A stretch of 64,000 nt of DNA from an uncultured Tenacibaculum sp. (GCF_947494125.1 NZ_CANLTU010000013.1:1-64000); one strand, 5' to 3'. Shown: positions 18,327 through 27,515, counted from the stretch's first letter. Numbers and translations: made by a program. The notes: generated from the letters alone by a model not told the origin.

Positions 18327-18639
18327 ATCAATTTTTGTTTAGTATATAGCGAATATACTTAAAAAGTGAGTTTTAACTGATTATAAGGAGAGTTATACAT
18401 TACCTTTTTAACAGGTTTAGCATAATCTTTTAAAAGTGAGTTATGTCAGACTTTCTTCTAAAAATTTATGAGTATATAAATTGTAAGTTTACCACTATTA
18501 ATTATTTTAAATTATTTTGCTTCTAATGAAAGGATTAGTTTCCTTAGAAGCAAAATAATATTTTTATTATAACCAAAATATTATTTTCATTAGAAGCAAA
18601 TTTTTATTTTCACTCTAATGAAAATAAAATCACGATTGT
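18327..18639. other. Gene-free region with nested inverted repeats
   Basis: This very AT-rich stretch has no gene. At 18511-18627 three inverted repeats interlock: 18511-18526 with 18544-18559 (16 bp, perfect), 18516-18531 with 18585-18600 (16 bp, perfect), and 18581-18593 with 18615-18627 (13 bp, perfect). All are built from the same words, TTTGCTTCTAATGAAA and its relatives. A short direct repeat, AAAAGTGAGTT, occurs near 18363 and 18431. The left part should hold the promoter of the coiled-coil lipoprotein gene. The right edge joins the second trmN6 3' fragment. Confidence 0.7.
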
Positions 18640-18753
18640 GTATGTTTACTTTTTCTTTTCAAGAACCAAAAATTCAACAAGAAGAATTAGTTATAAAAAG
18701 AAAGGCACCAGTATACTGATGCCTATATTGAGTTGACTAAAGAGTTTTATTTG
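18640..18753 (+). pseudogene. Decayed copy of the trmN6 3' end (copy 2)
   Basis: By hand alignment these 114 bases match the end of trmN6 (16963-17078) at about 90 percent, with 11 substitutions and a 2-base deletion that breaks the frame and brings in stops. It overlaps the 3' end of the alpha/beta hydrolase gene by 7 bases. The near-palindrome at 18704-18723, read on the minus strand, is followed by a T-rich tract and could terminate the hydrolase transcript. Confidence 0.85.
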
Positions 18754-19592
18754 GTATAGTCGTATGTATTTGAATAAAAGGTATTGGCTATGTCGTTAAA
18801 TATTTTAGAGTCATTACGAGGAGCACCATGATTTCTCCCTGGCATTATACAAAGTTGTGCTTTAGGAATATTATTATACATTTCCACAGCATGTTCGTTT
18901 TTAATAATATCTCTATCACCAATCATAATTAACACGGCTGCCTTAATTTTAGCTAATTCAGTATGACTAATGTTAGGCTGATTTAATAGAAGGTCGTCTA
19001 ATTGTAATTCTTTTTTCCAATCTTTAGAAGTATCACCTTTTTTAATCATTTTAAGAGTCTTAGCATGCATTTCTTCAACTTGCTTGCGTGCCCAAGGATT
19101 AACGGCTGTAGTATCGGGTCTTAGGTTAGCACCCATGGTAATTATTTTATTAATATTTACCTTATTATTGATTCCCATTTTTAAAGCAATAATTCCACCA
19201 TCACTCCAACCAAGAACATTTATGGTTTTTAATTTTAGGTGTTTTACAAGAGCTTCTAAATCTTGAGCCATTAAATCGTACGTTAATTTTTTTGTCTTTA
19301 ATTTAGATTTTCCTTGGCCCCTACTATCAACAGCAATAATTCGATATTTATTTCTAAAATAGTCAATTTGATATTCCATAGCACTAATATCAGTACCACA
19401 ACTATGAATAATTAATAAAGGCTCTCCTTCACCGTATTCTTCATAATATATTTTAGTGCCATTTACTTTTACATGTTTGCCTACCTCTTTGTTGTTACCA
19501 TAAGGTGTGCTTAATTTTTGTTGTGCTAAATTTAGGCTTGTTTGAAAGATAAAAAGCAATAAAATAGCTTTAAAAAGTATTATTTTTCTCAT
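18747..19592 (-). CDS. Secreted alpha/beta hydrolase
   Basis: The 281-residue protein has a signal peptide (1 to about 23), then an alpha/beta-hydrolase fold with oxyanion region HSCGTD, nucleophile elbow GWSDGG, acid in GDRDIIKNEH and catalytic His in GRNHGAP. It is probably a periplasmic or secreted esterase-like enzyme; substrate unknown. It occupies the segment between copies 2 and 3 of the trmN6 3' repeat, and its stop codon lies inside copy 2. It has its own strong promoter with an embedded palindrome. Confidence 0.88.
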   Translation of the reverse strand: MRKIILFKAILLLFIFQTSLNLAQQKLSTPYGNNKEVGKHVKVNGTKIYYEEYGEGEPLLIIHSCGTDISAMEYQIDYFRNKYRIIAVDSRGQGKSKLKTKKLTYDLMAQDLEALVKHLKLKTINVLGWSDGGIIALKMGINNKVNINKIITMGANLRPDTTAVNPWARKQVEEMHAKTLKMIKKGDTSKDWKKELQLDDLLLNQPNISHTELAKIKAAVLIMIGDRDIIKNEHAVEMYNNIPKAQLCIMPGRNHGAPRNDSKIFNDIANTFYSNTYDYTK

Positions 19593-19642
19593 TGTGTTTG
19601 GATGTGTATATTTTGAATTAATATAATTGTGTTAAAAGCCGG

Positions 19643-19672
19643 CAAAGCTAATAGATTCTGATTAAGAATCAA
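19643..19672 (-). promoter_or_regulatory. Promoter of the alpha/beta hydrolase with embedded palindrome
   Basis: On the minus strand TTG (19672-19670) is followed after 19 bases by TAGCTTTG (19650-19643), a full flavobacterial promoter. Between the boxes lies the inverted repeat GATTCT-n5-AGAATC (19654-19670), a good position for an operator. Confidence 0.65.
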
Positions 19673-19726
19673 GAAGATTATGCCTCAAAATAAGGATGTT
19701 AACCTTTTTTAAAGAGAAAGGAGTTT

Positions 19727-19800
19727 AAGAAGGATCAATTAAAAAGAAAAAGGCATCAGTATACTGATGCCTATATTGGGTCAACTAAAGAGTGTTATTT
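19727..19800 (+). pseudogene. Shorter decayed copy of the trmN6 3' end (copy 3)
   Basis: This stretch resembles copy 2 most closely: both share CAGTATACTGATGCCTATAT and ACTAAAGAG, where trmN6 itself differs. It contains the perfect 20-bp palindrome at 19752-19771. Confidence 0.7.
19741..19771 (-). terminator. Terminator of the DinB-family gene, built from the trmN6-derived repeat
   Basis: On the minus strand the perfect palindrome GGCATCAGTATACTGATGCC is followed by TTTTTCTTTTT, 49 bases after the DinB-family stop codon. Confidence 0.7.
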
Positions 19801-19819
19801 ATAAGTGTAATAGCTAGGC

Positions 19820-20344
19820 TTATAAATAAAACTCTTTTAATATTTTTATATGATGTAATTCATGTCCAAGAATATGATAACCTAAAGCCCTTACACTAGT
19901 TTGATTCTCATTGGCAGTACCTATACGTTTTAAAGCATTATTAGAAAACCCATTAAAAAGAGTAATTGTAGAGTGTCTTAAAGCTTCATATTCTTCCATT
20001 ATATTTTCAATAGTTCTTTCTGAAGTGTCAGAAAATAGATTGTAATCATCTTGCTCAAAACCAGGGAAGTTTGTTTTATCGTTTCGGGCAAAAGAAAGCG
20101 CTCTGTATCCATATATTCTTTCATCATCTATAATGTGAACCAAAACTTCTTTTATAGACCATTTATTTTTCTGATACCTATAATTAAGTTTTTCTTCAGA
20201 TAAATTATTGATTACATCTTTAGTTTTCTCTAAGCTAGATTTTAACTGTTGTATTAAAGTTCCATCTTTATTTACCAGTTTCATATACATTTCAGCATAA
20301 GAAGGATATTCGTTTTTTAATGGAAATTCAATATGTTTTGTCAT
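19820..20344 (-). CDS. DinB-family protein
   Basis: The 174-residue DinB-like four-helix bundle shows the three expected metal-ligand histidines: one in VLVHIIDDE and two in the C-terminal HILGHELHHIKIL. The family includes metal-dependent thiol transferases and many proteins of unknown role. Length is normal. It lies 26 bases downstream of the saccharopine-dehydrogenase-like gene on the same strand, so the two are probably cotranscribed. Confidence 0.85.
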   Translation of the reverse strand: MTKHIEFPLKNEYPSYAEMYMKLVNKDGTLIQQLKSSLEKTKDVINNLSEEKLNYRYQKNKWSIKEVLVHIIDDERIYGYRALSFARNDKTNFPGFEQDDYNLFSDTSERTIENIMEEYEALRHSTITLFNGFSNNALKRIGTANENQTSVRALGYHILGHELHHIKILKEFYL

Positions 20345-20370
20345 TGTATCTAGTTTGCTAAAGGTTTATT

Positions 20371-21741
20371 CTATCCTTTTATACTTTCAGGGTTATAACC
20401 TAAATAAGGAACTTCTTTTTCAGCAAAGATAATTCCATATTCTTCTAGCTCTTTTAAAATAGGCTCATATACTTCTTTGGTAATAGGTATTTGTACCCCA
20501 GGAGTTTTAATTTCTCCATTTAATATTTTTAAAGCAGCCATAGCAACAGGCAAACCAACAGTTTTAGCCATTGCAGTATAGGTTTGATCATCACCTTTAA
20601 TAATCATGCTGCTCTCTATTTGTAGTTTTTCCTCCTTGTATTGGTAACCAAAAATATGTTGCATTACAATCATGTCTTTATCATGATCTTGTAATGTCCA
20701 TTTATCAGACAAGATTTTTTGTAAAACTTGAGCAGGAGTTGCATTTTTCAATCCAACTTTTTTATTAGGATTAAAAATATCTAATTCTAAAAATTTATCC
20801 CACATAATATCATCTTGATCAATTTTCAAGTATGAACGGAATTTTAATTCAACAGAATCAGATGGAGAATACGCTAAAAACAAATTAGTAAAATCACGAT
20901 AGCTTAGATTTTCAGAGTTTTCAATAGTGTACGAATCATCAGTCATACCTAATTGAACAAAAACGTTCCAAGCTCTAGAAAAACCAACCTTTCTAATAGT
21001 CCCTCTATACATAGTTGGAATATTTTCTAAACCATAAATGCTTCTATATTTTAAAGAATCTCTATTAGCATAAGCTTCAAATTTTCCACTACCATTAACA
21101 GTTAAAAATTCAGTTCTTCTAAATAATTTATGATAAGGAATGTATTTATAAGTTCCTTCTTGTATAAACATAGCAGCACCGCCTTGCCCCGCTAAAACAA
21201 CATTTCTAGGATTCCAAGTAAATTTATAATTCCATAAATTATCATCGCTTTCAGGGGCAACTAAACCTCCTGTGAAAGATTCAAATAATAACATTTTGGC
21301 ACCACGATCATGAATACGATCAATAATTTGCATGGCACTCATATGATCAATACCAGGGTCTAAGCCAATTTCGTTCATAAAAACCAAGCCTTTTTCCTTA
21401 ACAGATTTATCTAAAGCTTGCATTTCATCAGAAACATAAGATGCAGTAACCATGTGCTTGTTATAAGTAACACAATCTTTTGCAACTTCAATATGAAAAC
21501 GAGCAGGAAGCATAGAAATAACAATGTCTGCATTTTTAATAGCTTCAACACGTTGATCTGCATTAAAAACATCTAAATTAATAGCAGTTGCATTTTTATG
21601 ATTGTTTGTTTTTTCTTGGGCACTTTCAATAGAAACATCACCAATAGTGATGTGTAAATTTTCTTGTGTCGATTTATCTAGTAAATATTTTATAAGGGAT
21701 GAACTAGATCTACCAGCTCCTATAATTAATATTTTTCTCAT
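20371..21741 (-). CDS. Saccharopine dehydrogenase family protein
   Basis: The 456-residue protein has an N-terminal NAD(P)-binding Rossmann motif (IIGAGRSSSSLIKYL) and the saccharopine-dehydrogenase C-terminal domain, including NEIGLDPGIDHMSA. Members act in lysine metabolism (saccharopine dehydrogenase, lysine 6-dehydrogenase) or as carboxynorspermidine synthase; which one cannot be told here. It is divergent from the DUF423 gene. Confidence 0.85.
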   Translation of the reverse strand: MRKILIIGAGRSSSSLIKYLLDKSTQENLHITIGDVSIESAQEKTNNHKNATAINLDVFNADQRVEAIKNADIVISMLPARFHIEVAKDCVTYNKHMVTASYVSDEMQALDKSVKEKGLVFMNEIGLDPGIDHMSAMQIIDRIHDRGAKMLLFESFTGGLVAPESDDNLWNYKFTWNPRNVVLAGQGGAAMFIQEGTYKYIPYHKLFRRTEFLTVNGSGKFEAYANRDSLKYRSIYGLENIPTMYRGTIRKVGFSRAWNVFVQLGMTDDSYTIENSENLSYRDFTNLFLAYSPSDSVELKFRSYLKIDQDDIMWDKFLELDIFNPNKKVGLKNATPAQVLQKILSDKWTLQDHDKDMIVMQHIFGYQYKEEKLQIESSMIIKGDDQTYTAMAKTVGLPVAMAALKILNGEIKTPGVQIPITKEVYEPILKELEEYGIIFAEKEVPYLGYNPESIKG

Positions 21742-21749
21742 TTATAATG

Positions 21750-21757
21750 TACTTTTG
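21750..21757 (+). promoter_or_regulatory. -7 box of the DUF423 gene
   Basis: TACTTTTG matches TAnnTTTG in the divergent intergenic region, 65 bases before the DUF423 start codon. Confidence 0.45.
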
Positions 21758-21821
21758 TGGTCTAATAATTTATGGCGACAATATCGCTAAAAAAGTTTAA
21801 AATTAAACAAAAATAGCTAAA

Positions 21822-22205
21822 ATGTATAAAAATTTAACAATAGCGTCGGTTTTAGGAGTAATAGGAGTAATCTTAGGAGCCTTTGGAGCACATGCATTAA
21901 AATCGAAATTAACACCAGAAGCAATGCAGAGTTTTGAAACAGCAGTGCGGTACCAATTTTTACATGTAATTGTACTATTGTTTGTAAATACATACAAAGA
22001 GTTTAATTTGAAGCAAAAAAATGCTATTAGTATGTTTTTAATAGCTGGAATATTGTTGTTTTCTGGATCAATTTATACAATATATTTAATTGGTGTACCA
22101 GCCAAAACTATTTGGTTTGTAACTCCATTAGGTGGAGTTTTACTAATAATAGGTTGGAGTTTGATGGCTTTTCAGTTTCTTAAGAAAGTTATTAAAAAAG
22201 AATAG
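21822..22205 (+). CDS. DUF423 family membrane protein
   Basis: This 127-residue integral membrane protein has four predicted helices (about 5-24, 44-60, 70-90 and 98-118) and the family signature GAFGAHALK near the N-terminus. It belongs to the YwdK/DUF423 family of unknown function. It lies upstream of pckA with an 84-base gap that holds a separate promoter. Confidence 0.9.
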   Translation: MYKNLTIASVLGVIGVILGAFGAHALKSKLTPEAMQSFETAVRYQFLHVIVLLFVNTYKEFNLKQKNAISMFLIAGILLFSGSIYTIYLIGVPAKTIWFVTPLGGVLLIIGWSLMAFQFLKKVIKKE

Positions 22206-22249
22206 TTGATAAAATTTTTCAATGATTAATGAGTTTAATCAAAAAGGAC

Positions 22250-22257
22250 TATTTTTG
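22250..22257 (+). promoter_or_regulatory. -7 box of pckA
   Basis: TATTTTTG matches TAnnTTTG, 33 bases before the pckA start codon. Confidence 0.5.
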
Positions 22258-22289
22258 TCTAAAATTAAACACAACTAAATTATTTTAAG

Positions 22290-23903
22290 ATGACAAATCT
22301 TGATACGAAAACGATATCGTTAGACAACTTAGGAATTAAAGATGCTACGGTTCGTTATCAATTAACTTCAGACGAGTTACACGACTTAACTATTGAAAAA
22401 GGACAGGGAGAGAATACTAGTTTTGGAGCATTAGCTGTTAAAACAGGTGAGTTTACAGGACGTTCTCCTATGGACCGTTTTATCGTTAAAGACGATATTA
22501 CAAAGGATGAGATATGGTGGGGAGACATCAATTTACCTTTCGATTCGGATAAATTTGATAAATTATATACTAAAGTAACTGATTACCTTTCTAATAAAGA
22601 AGTATTTGTACGTGATAGTTATGCATGTGCGGATGAAGATTATAAACTAAATATTAGAGTTGTAAATGAGTATCCATGGAGTAACATGTTTGCATATAAC
22701 ATGTTTTTACGTCCAACTGCTGAAGAATTAAAAGGTTTTTCTCCAGAATGGACAGTGGTTAATGCTCCAGGTTTTATGGCAGATCCAGAAGTTGACGGAA
22801 CTCGTCAGCATAATTTTGCTATTTTAAACTTCGGAAAAAAGATTGCTTTAATTGGTGGAACTGGTTATACAGGAGAAATCAAAAAAGGAATTTTCTCAGC
22901 ATTAAACTTTATTTTACCAGTATTTAAAAATACATTACCAATGCACTGTTCTGCAAATGTTGGTAAGGAAGAGGATACAGCTATTTTCTTTGGTTTATCT
23001 GGAACAGGAAAAACAACATTATCAACAGATCCAAACAGAAGTTTAATTGGAGATGATGAGCATGGTTGGACTTCAGAAAATACAGTTTTTAATTTTGAAG
23101 GAGGATGTTATGCTAAAGTAATAGACCTTTCTCAAGAAAAAGAACCTGAAATCTATGCAGCTATAAAAAAAGGAGCAATTCTTGAAAATATAGTAACAGA
23201 TGCTGAAGGGAAAGTAGATTTTCATGATACTTCAATTACACAAAATACACGTGTAAGTTACCCTATTTATCATATTGAAAATATTAAAAAGCCATCAATA
23301 GGAAAAAATCCTAAAAATATCTTTTTCTTAACTGCAGATGCTTTTGGAGTACTGCCTCCGATCTCAAGGTTAACACCAGGTCAAGCAGCATACCACTTTA
23401 TTTCAGGATATACAGCAAAAGTTGCTGGTACAGAGGCAGGAGTTACTGAGCCATTACCAAGTTTTTCAGCTTGTTTCGGAGCGCCATTTATGCCATTACA
23501 CCCAACTCGTTATGCAGAAATGTTAAGCGAGAAGATGAAAGAAACAGGAGTAAACGTATGGTTAGTAAATACAGGATGGTTTGCAGGACCTTACGGAGTT
23601 GGTGATAGAATGAAGTTGAAGTACACACGTGCAATGATTAATGCAGCATTAAATGGTGGATTACCAGAGGAGATAACTCCAGAGAATTACCACATTCATT
23701 CTGTATTTGGTTTAGCGCAACCAAGACAATGTCCTGGATTACCTTCAGAATTATTAAGCCAACGTCAAGCTTGGAATAATGATGAAGCGTATTATAAAAC
23801 AGCACATAAATTAGCAGATTCGTTTAAAGCAAACTTTAAGCAGTTTGAAGAATATGCTAATGAAGAAATTTTAGCAGGAGGACCACCAAATGTTGAAAAA
23901 TAA
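22290..23903 (+). CDS. pckA: Phosphoenolpyruvate carboxykinase (ATP)
   Basis: This 537-residue gluconeogenic enzyme makes PEP and CO2 from oxaloacetate and ATP. Visible features are the substrate loop GRSPMDRFIV, the kinase-1a (P-loop) motif GLSGTGKTTLST at about 235-246, kinase-2 IGDDEHGW, and a late MKLKYTRAMI. The P-loop form marks the ATP-dependent class. Full length. It has its own promoter and terminator. Confidence 0.97.
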   Translation: MTNLDTKTISLDNLGIKDATVRYQLTSDELHDLTIEKGQGENTSFGALAVKTGEFTGRSPMDRFIVKDDITKDEIWWGDINLPFDSDKFDKLYTKVTDYLSNKEVFVRDSYACADEDYKLNIRVVNEYPWSNMFAYNMFLRPTAEELKGFSPEWTVVNAPGFMADPEVDGTRQHNFAILNFGKKIALIGGTGYTGEIKKGIFSALNFILPVFKNTLPMHCSANVGKEEDTAIFFGLSGTGKTTLSTDPNRSLIGDDEHGWTSENTVFNFEGGCYAKVIDLSQEKEPEIYAAIKKGAILENIVTDAEGKVDFHDTSITQNTRVSYPIYHIENIKKPSIGKNPKNIFFLTADAFGVLPPISRLTPGQAAYHFISGYTAKVAGTEAGVTEPLPSFSACFGAPFMPLHPTRYAEMLSEKMKETGVNVWLVNTGWFAGPYGVGDRMKLKYTRAMINAALNGGLPEEITPENYHIHSVFGLAQPRQCPGLPSELLSQRQAWNNDEAYYKTAHKLADSFKANFKQFEEYANEEILAGGPPNVEK

Positions 23904-23912
23904 ATAGTTTAT

Positions 23913-23940
23913 AAAAGCATCCTTTCGGATGCTTTTTTTA
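23913..23940 (+). terminator. Terminator after pckA
   Basis: Stem AAAAGCATCC / GGATGCTTTT with loop TTTC and a T tract lies 9 bases after the pckA stop codon. Confidence 0.88.
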
Positions 23941-23955
23941 TGCAGAAATACTACC

Positions 23956-23963
23956 TATTTTTG
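23956..23963 (+). promoter_or_regulatory. -7 box of ade
   Basis: TATTTTTG matches TAnnTTTG and lies 22 bases before the ATG at 23985, just after the pckA terminator. Confidence 0.5.
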
Positions 23964-23984
23964 TAGTCCCAAAAAAAGTAGATA

Positions 23985-25607
23985 ATGATTGTACAAGGAA
24001 ATATAGTTGATATAGAGAATAAAAAAATCTATAAAGGAGAAGTTGAAGTTGAAAACGGAAAGATAAAAGCAATTAGAGAAGCTAATCATGCTGTAGAAAA
24101 CTATATTCTTCCTGGTTTTGTAGATGCTCATATTCATATAGAAAGTTCTATGTTAGTGCCATCAGAGTTTGCTAAGATTGCAGTTGTTCATGGTACGGTT
24201 GCAACAGTTTCCGATCCACACGAAATAGCGAATGTATTAGGAGTGAAAGGAGTGGAGTTTATGATTGAGAACGGAAAGAAAGTTCCTTTGAAATTTAATT
24301 TTGGAGCGCCTTCTTGTGTACCTGCTACTTCTTTTGAAAGTGCTGGAGCTATTATTGATTCTGATGACATTAAAAAAATGATGGAAAATCCAGATATCAA
24401 GTATTTAGCTGAAATGATGAATTATCCAGGAGTTATTTATCAAGATGAAGAGGTATTAAAGAAAATTGCTTGGGCAAAACATTACAACAAACCAGTAGAT
24501 GGTCATGCACCAGGGGTACGAGGAGAAGACTTAGATAAATATATTGCAGCAGGTATTTATACAGATCATGAATGCTTTACGTATGAAGAAGCTTTAGAGA
24601 AACTTCAAAAAGGAATGAAAGTGATTATTCGAGAAGGAAGTGCAGCTAAAAACTTCGAAGCACTAATTGATTTATTACCGGAGCATTATGAAAACATGAT
24701 GTTTTGTTCAGATGACAAACACCCTGATGATTTATTAGTTGGGCATTTAAATGAGTTATGTGAAAGAGCAGTTGCTAAAGAGATTGACCTTTTTAAAGTA
24801 TTAAAAGCAGCATGTATAAACCCTGTAAAACATTATAACTTAGATGTAGGGTTGTTACAAGAAGGTGACGATGCAGATTTTATTGTAACTGAAGATCTAA
24901 AGAACTTTAAAGTGTTACAAACCTATATTAACGGTGAATTAGTTGCAGATAAAGGACAATCATTTGTTGAGCATGTAGATTTTGAAGTGCTGAATAATTT
25001 TGATACTGATAAAAAGAATATTGCCGACTTTGAGTTTCATTCTGCATCAGATAAAATAAGAGTAATAGAAGCATTAGATGGCGAATTAGTTACCAATGAA
25101 ATAGAAGTAGATTCTTTAATAAAAGATGGTAATTTGATTTCTAATACTGAAAGCGATGTATTAAAAATGACGGTAGTAAATCGTTATAAAAACGCGGAAC
25201 CATCAATAGCATTCATTAAGAATTTTGGATTAAAAGAAGGAGCGATTGCAAGTTCTGTAGGACATGATTCTCATAATATCATTGCTGTTGGAGTTTCTGA
25301 TGAAGCTATCTGTAAAGCAGTAAACTTATTAATAGAAAATAAAGGAGGAGTTTGTGCTGTTTCAAATACTGAAGAAAAAATAGTTTCTCTTCCAGTAGCA
25401 GGAATTATGTCTGATAAACCAGCTGAAGAAATAGGTAAAGCCTATGCTGAATTAGATGCTATGGCAAAACAGATGGGAAGTAAATTACGTGCTCCATATA
25501 TGACTTTGTCGTTTATGGCATTGTTAGTAATACCGTCATTAAAACTATCGGATAAGGGGTTGTTTGATGGTAATACATTTCAATTTACATCTCTTGAAGT
25601 AAAATAA
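23985..25607 (+). CDS. ade: Adenine deaminase
   Basis: This 540-residue amidohydrolase-superfamily enzyme converts adenine to hypoxanthine and ammonia in purine salvage. Metal-site motifs are [30 protein letters not shown] and [10 protein letters not shown]. The C-terminal adenine-deaminase domain is complete ([12 protein letters not shown], then GGVCAV). Length is normal for the bacterial enzyme. Confidence 0.95.
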   Translation: MIVQGNIVDIENKKIYKGEVEVENGKIKAIREANHAVENYILPGFVDAHIHIESSMLVPSEFAKIAVVHGTVATVSDPHEIANVLGVKGVEFMIENGKKVPLKFNFGAPSCVPATSFESAGAIIDSDDIKKMMENPDIKYLAEMMNYPGVIYQDEEVLKKIAWAKHYNKPVDGHAPGVRGEDLDKYIAAGIYTDHECFTYEEALEKLQKGMKVIIREGSAAKNFEALIDLLPEHYENMMFCSDDKHPDDLLVGHLNELCERAVAKEIDLFKVLKAACINPVKHYNLDVGLLQEGDDADFIVTEDLKNFKVLQTYINGELVADKGQSFVEHVDFEVLNNFDTDKKNIADFEFHSASDKIRVIEALDGELVTNEIEVDSLIKDGNLISNTESDVLKMTVVNRYKNAEPSIAFIKNFGLKEGAIASSVGHDSHNIIAVGVSDEAICKAVNLLIENKGGVCAVSNTEEKIVSLPVAGIMSDKPAEEIGKAYAELDAMAKQMGSKLRAPYMTLSFMALLVIPSLKLSDKGLFDGNTFQFTSLEVK

Positions 25608-25626
25608 AGAATAATAAAATTATAAA

Positions 25627-25667
25627 AAAAGCTTGTTTAACTATTAATTAAACAAGCTTTTGTTTTT
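25627..25667. terminator. Bidirectional terminator between ade and the GH64-like gene
   Basis: Fourteen-bp stem AAAAGCTTGTTTAA / TTAAACAAGCTTTT flanked by A and T tracts, between convergent genes. Confidence 0.88.
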
Positions 25668-25692
25668 TATGAAAGTTGTAGTTAGTATTGTA

Positions 25693-27021
25693 TTATAATG
25701 GAACTTCAACATTAAAAAATGAAACCTCAAGCGTATTTACCTTAGCAGGGTCTAAAGAAACTTGTACAGCAGAGAAACGATCTGAATACGCAAAGTTATA
25801 AGCATCAGATAATTCTTGCAAAGTTTCGGCATACTCGTTATAATACCCCTTGTTATTTTGTAAGTTTCCAAATAATTCTGTGTTTGGTATTTTACTAAAC
25901 CAATTACTACTTTTCATAGCTCCAGCCTGTGTTCCGTTTATAGAAGTGGTAGAACCAATAGCACCAATATTAAAACCAGCTAATAAATCTCCAGTAATCC
26001 AACCGTAAACATTGTTAGCAGGACTTTGTTTTGCGGCTCCATTTAAAGAAAACATAGCATTGGCTCCATAAATTCCATTCGGGTTGATTAAATCTTCTTT
26101 TTTGTAAAGCATAGTAGTAGCGTTACCACCAACAGTTCCACTTAATGAGATGTCTAAACTATCATCTATAATTGCAGTTAAATTATAATCTTGCGGACTC
26201 TGTGATCCAGAAGAAGGAACATTTGGTCCTACACCGTTAAAATGACCAGCGATATTTGCAATTACACCTTTTCCTAATCCATTTATAGAAACCGCATTTG
26301 CTTTAGGAGCTGTTCCAAAGTTATCATTTAAGTATGTTAAGTACGAATCAAAAAGATGATATGGTGTAATTGGAACTCCACCTACTGGAGGATATGAAGA
26401 AGGTCCTATAATTCTAGCAAATCCAGATCCTGGTTGATCTGAGTGTTGTTTAAAACTTCCAGGAACCAAAGCAGGTTTTGCATTTGCTAAACCAGATTTA
26501 GGAGGTTGTGTTAAAGCACTTAAAGCATTATATACCTGAGTTGTAGAAACACCTTGTTTTAATCCGTAATCTGTTTGTACAGGAGTTGCTCCGTTAAGTG
26601 AAGTTTCTAATTTCATAGGAATACTCCAATAATCTATACTTGTTAAATCTGCAACATCGGTAGCAGCACCATTAAAAGTAAGCTCCATTTTATCATATCT
26701 CAAGAAGAAGTTTTCATCAGTAATGTTTTGAGCAGGTTCGTAGTATGCATCTAATACTTTCCATGGTTGACTGAAACAAACATAAATTCGTCCACTAAAA
26801 TTAGTTATTTGTACACCTTCCTTTAATTCTTCATAAGTATACCAATTTCCATGACCTGCAACCGTATTTAATGGTTTGATGTCAATTTCTAAAGGTTCTA
26901 AATCCCCAGCTTTATAACTAATGTTAAATTCATTGTTAGCGCTTCCTGAAACAAAACCAATATAAATATCTTTTTGGGTAGCATCGTTTCCTTTGTTAAA
27001 TATTACGTTTAATGTGCTCAT
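25693..27021 (-). CDS. GH64-like (beta-1,3-glucanase / thaumatin-like superfamily) protein without signal peptide
   Basis: The 442-residue beta-rich protein has segments recalling the GH64/TLP superfamily: KMELTFNG, then DLTSIDYWSIPMKLE, and near the end YSDRFSAVQVSL. No signal peptide, lipobox or type IX sorting domain is visible, which is odd for a glucan hydrolase. It is the distal gene of a minus-strand cluster with four other leaderless proteins and a two-component system. A laminarin- or cell-wall-directed role, or a non-catalytic lectin-like role, are both open. The family call is from motif memory. Confidence 0.65.
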   Translation of the reverse strand: MSTLNVIFNKGNDATQKDIYIGFVSGSANNEFNISYKAGDLEPLEIDIKPLNTVAGHGNWYTYEELKEGVQITNFSGRIYVCFSQPWKVLDAYYEPAQNITDENFFLRYDKMELTFNGAATDVADLTSIDYWSIPMKLETSLNGATPVQTDYGLKQGVSTTQVYNALSALTQPPKSGLANAKPALVPGSFKQHSDQPGSGFARIIGPSSYPPVGGVPITPYHLFDSYLTYLNDNFGTAPKANAVSINGLGKGVIANIAGHFNGVGPNVPSSGSQSPQDYNLTAIIDDSLDISLSGTVGGNATTMLYKKEDLINPNGIYGANAMFSLNGAAKQSPANNVYGWITGDLLAGFNIGAIGSTTSINGTQAGAMKSSNWFSKIPNTELFGNLQNNKGYYNEYAETLQELSDAYNFAYSDRFSAVQVSLDPAKVNTLEVSFFNVEVPL

Positions 27022-27103
27022 AATGTGTAGTATAGTTTGGTTAGTAAATGGTGAAAAAACTCCATGTTAGTAAACTAGCACAGAGTTTTTATTGTAATTG
27101 ATA

Positions 27104-27493
27104 TTATAAATTAAAAATGTTCCCCGTTACAGGTACTTTTTCTTCGTGCTGTCCTTGGAAAGTGAATCCACCTTCACCATTCCAATCTGCTTTTAAAGCC
27201 ATGTTTGCTTCGAAAGGAAATTGTAATGGAGTTAATTTATTATCAGAAGGAATACTTCCTTTTAAGCTTAAAACTCTTACGATATCACCTAGTCCAGTTG
27301 AGTATACCGTTCCACTTACTTTACTTGTGTAGCTTTTCTTATCGGTACCTACATTAATGGTAACTGTTCCACTTACGGTATGGTTTTCTGGATGTACCAA
27401 TAATGAAAAGTTTACTATTGTTGCTAAAAGGTTAGGGGCAAAGCCCATTGTTCCTTTAAAATAAATTGTTTGAGTTGTTGTATTTGTATTCAT
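27104..27493 (-). CDS. Small beta-rich protein, DUF1842-like
   Basis: The 129-residue protein has alternating strand-like segments (NFSLLVHPENHTVSGTVTI, then KVSGTVYSTGL). No signal peptide, no cysteines and no membrane helix. The pattern recalls DUF1842, a family of unknown function; this is a recollection. It sits 82 bases upstream of the GH64-like gene, same strand. Confidence 0.6.
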   Translation of the reverse strand: MNTNTTTQTIYFKGTMGFAPNLLATIVNFSLLVHPENHTVSGTVTINVGTDKKSYTSKVSGTVYSTGLGDIVRVLSLKGSIPSDNKLTPLQFPFEANMALKADWNGEGGFTFQGQHEEKVPVTGNIFNL

Positions 27494-27515
27494 AATATTT
27501 AAGTATTGAGTTTTT

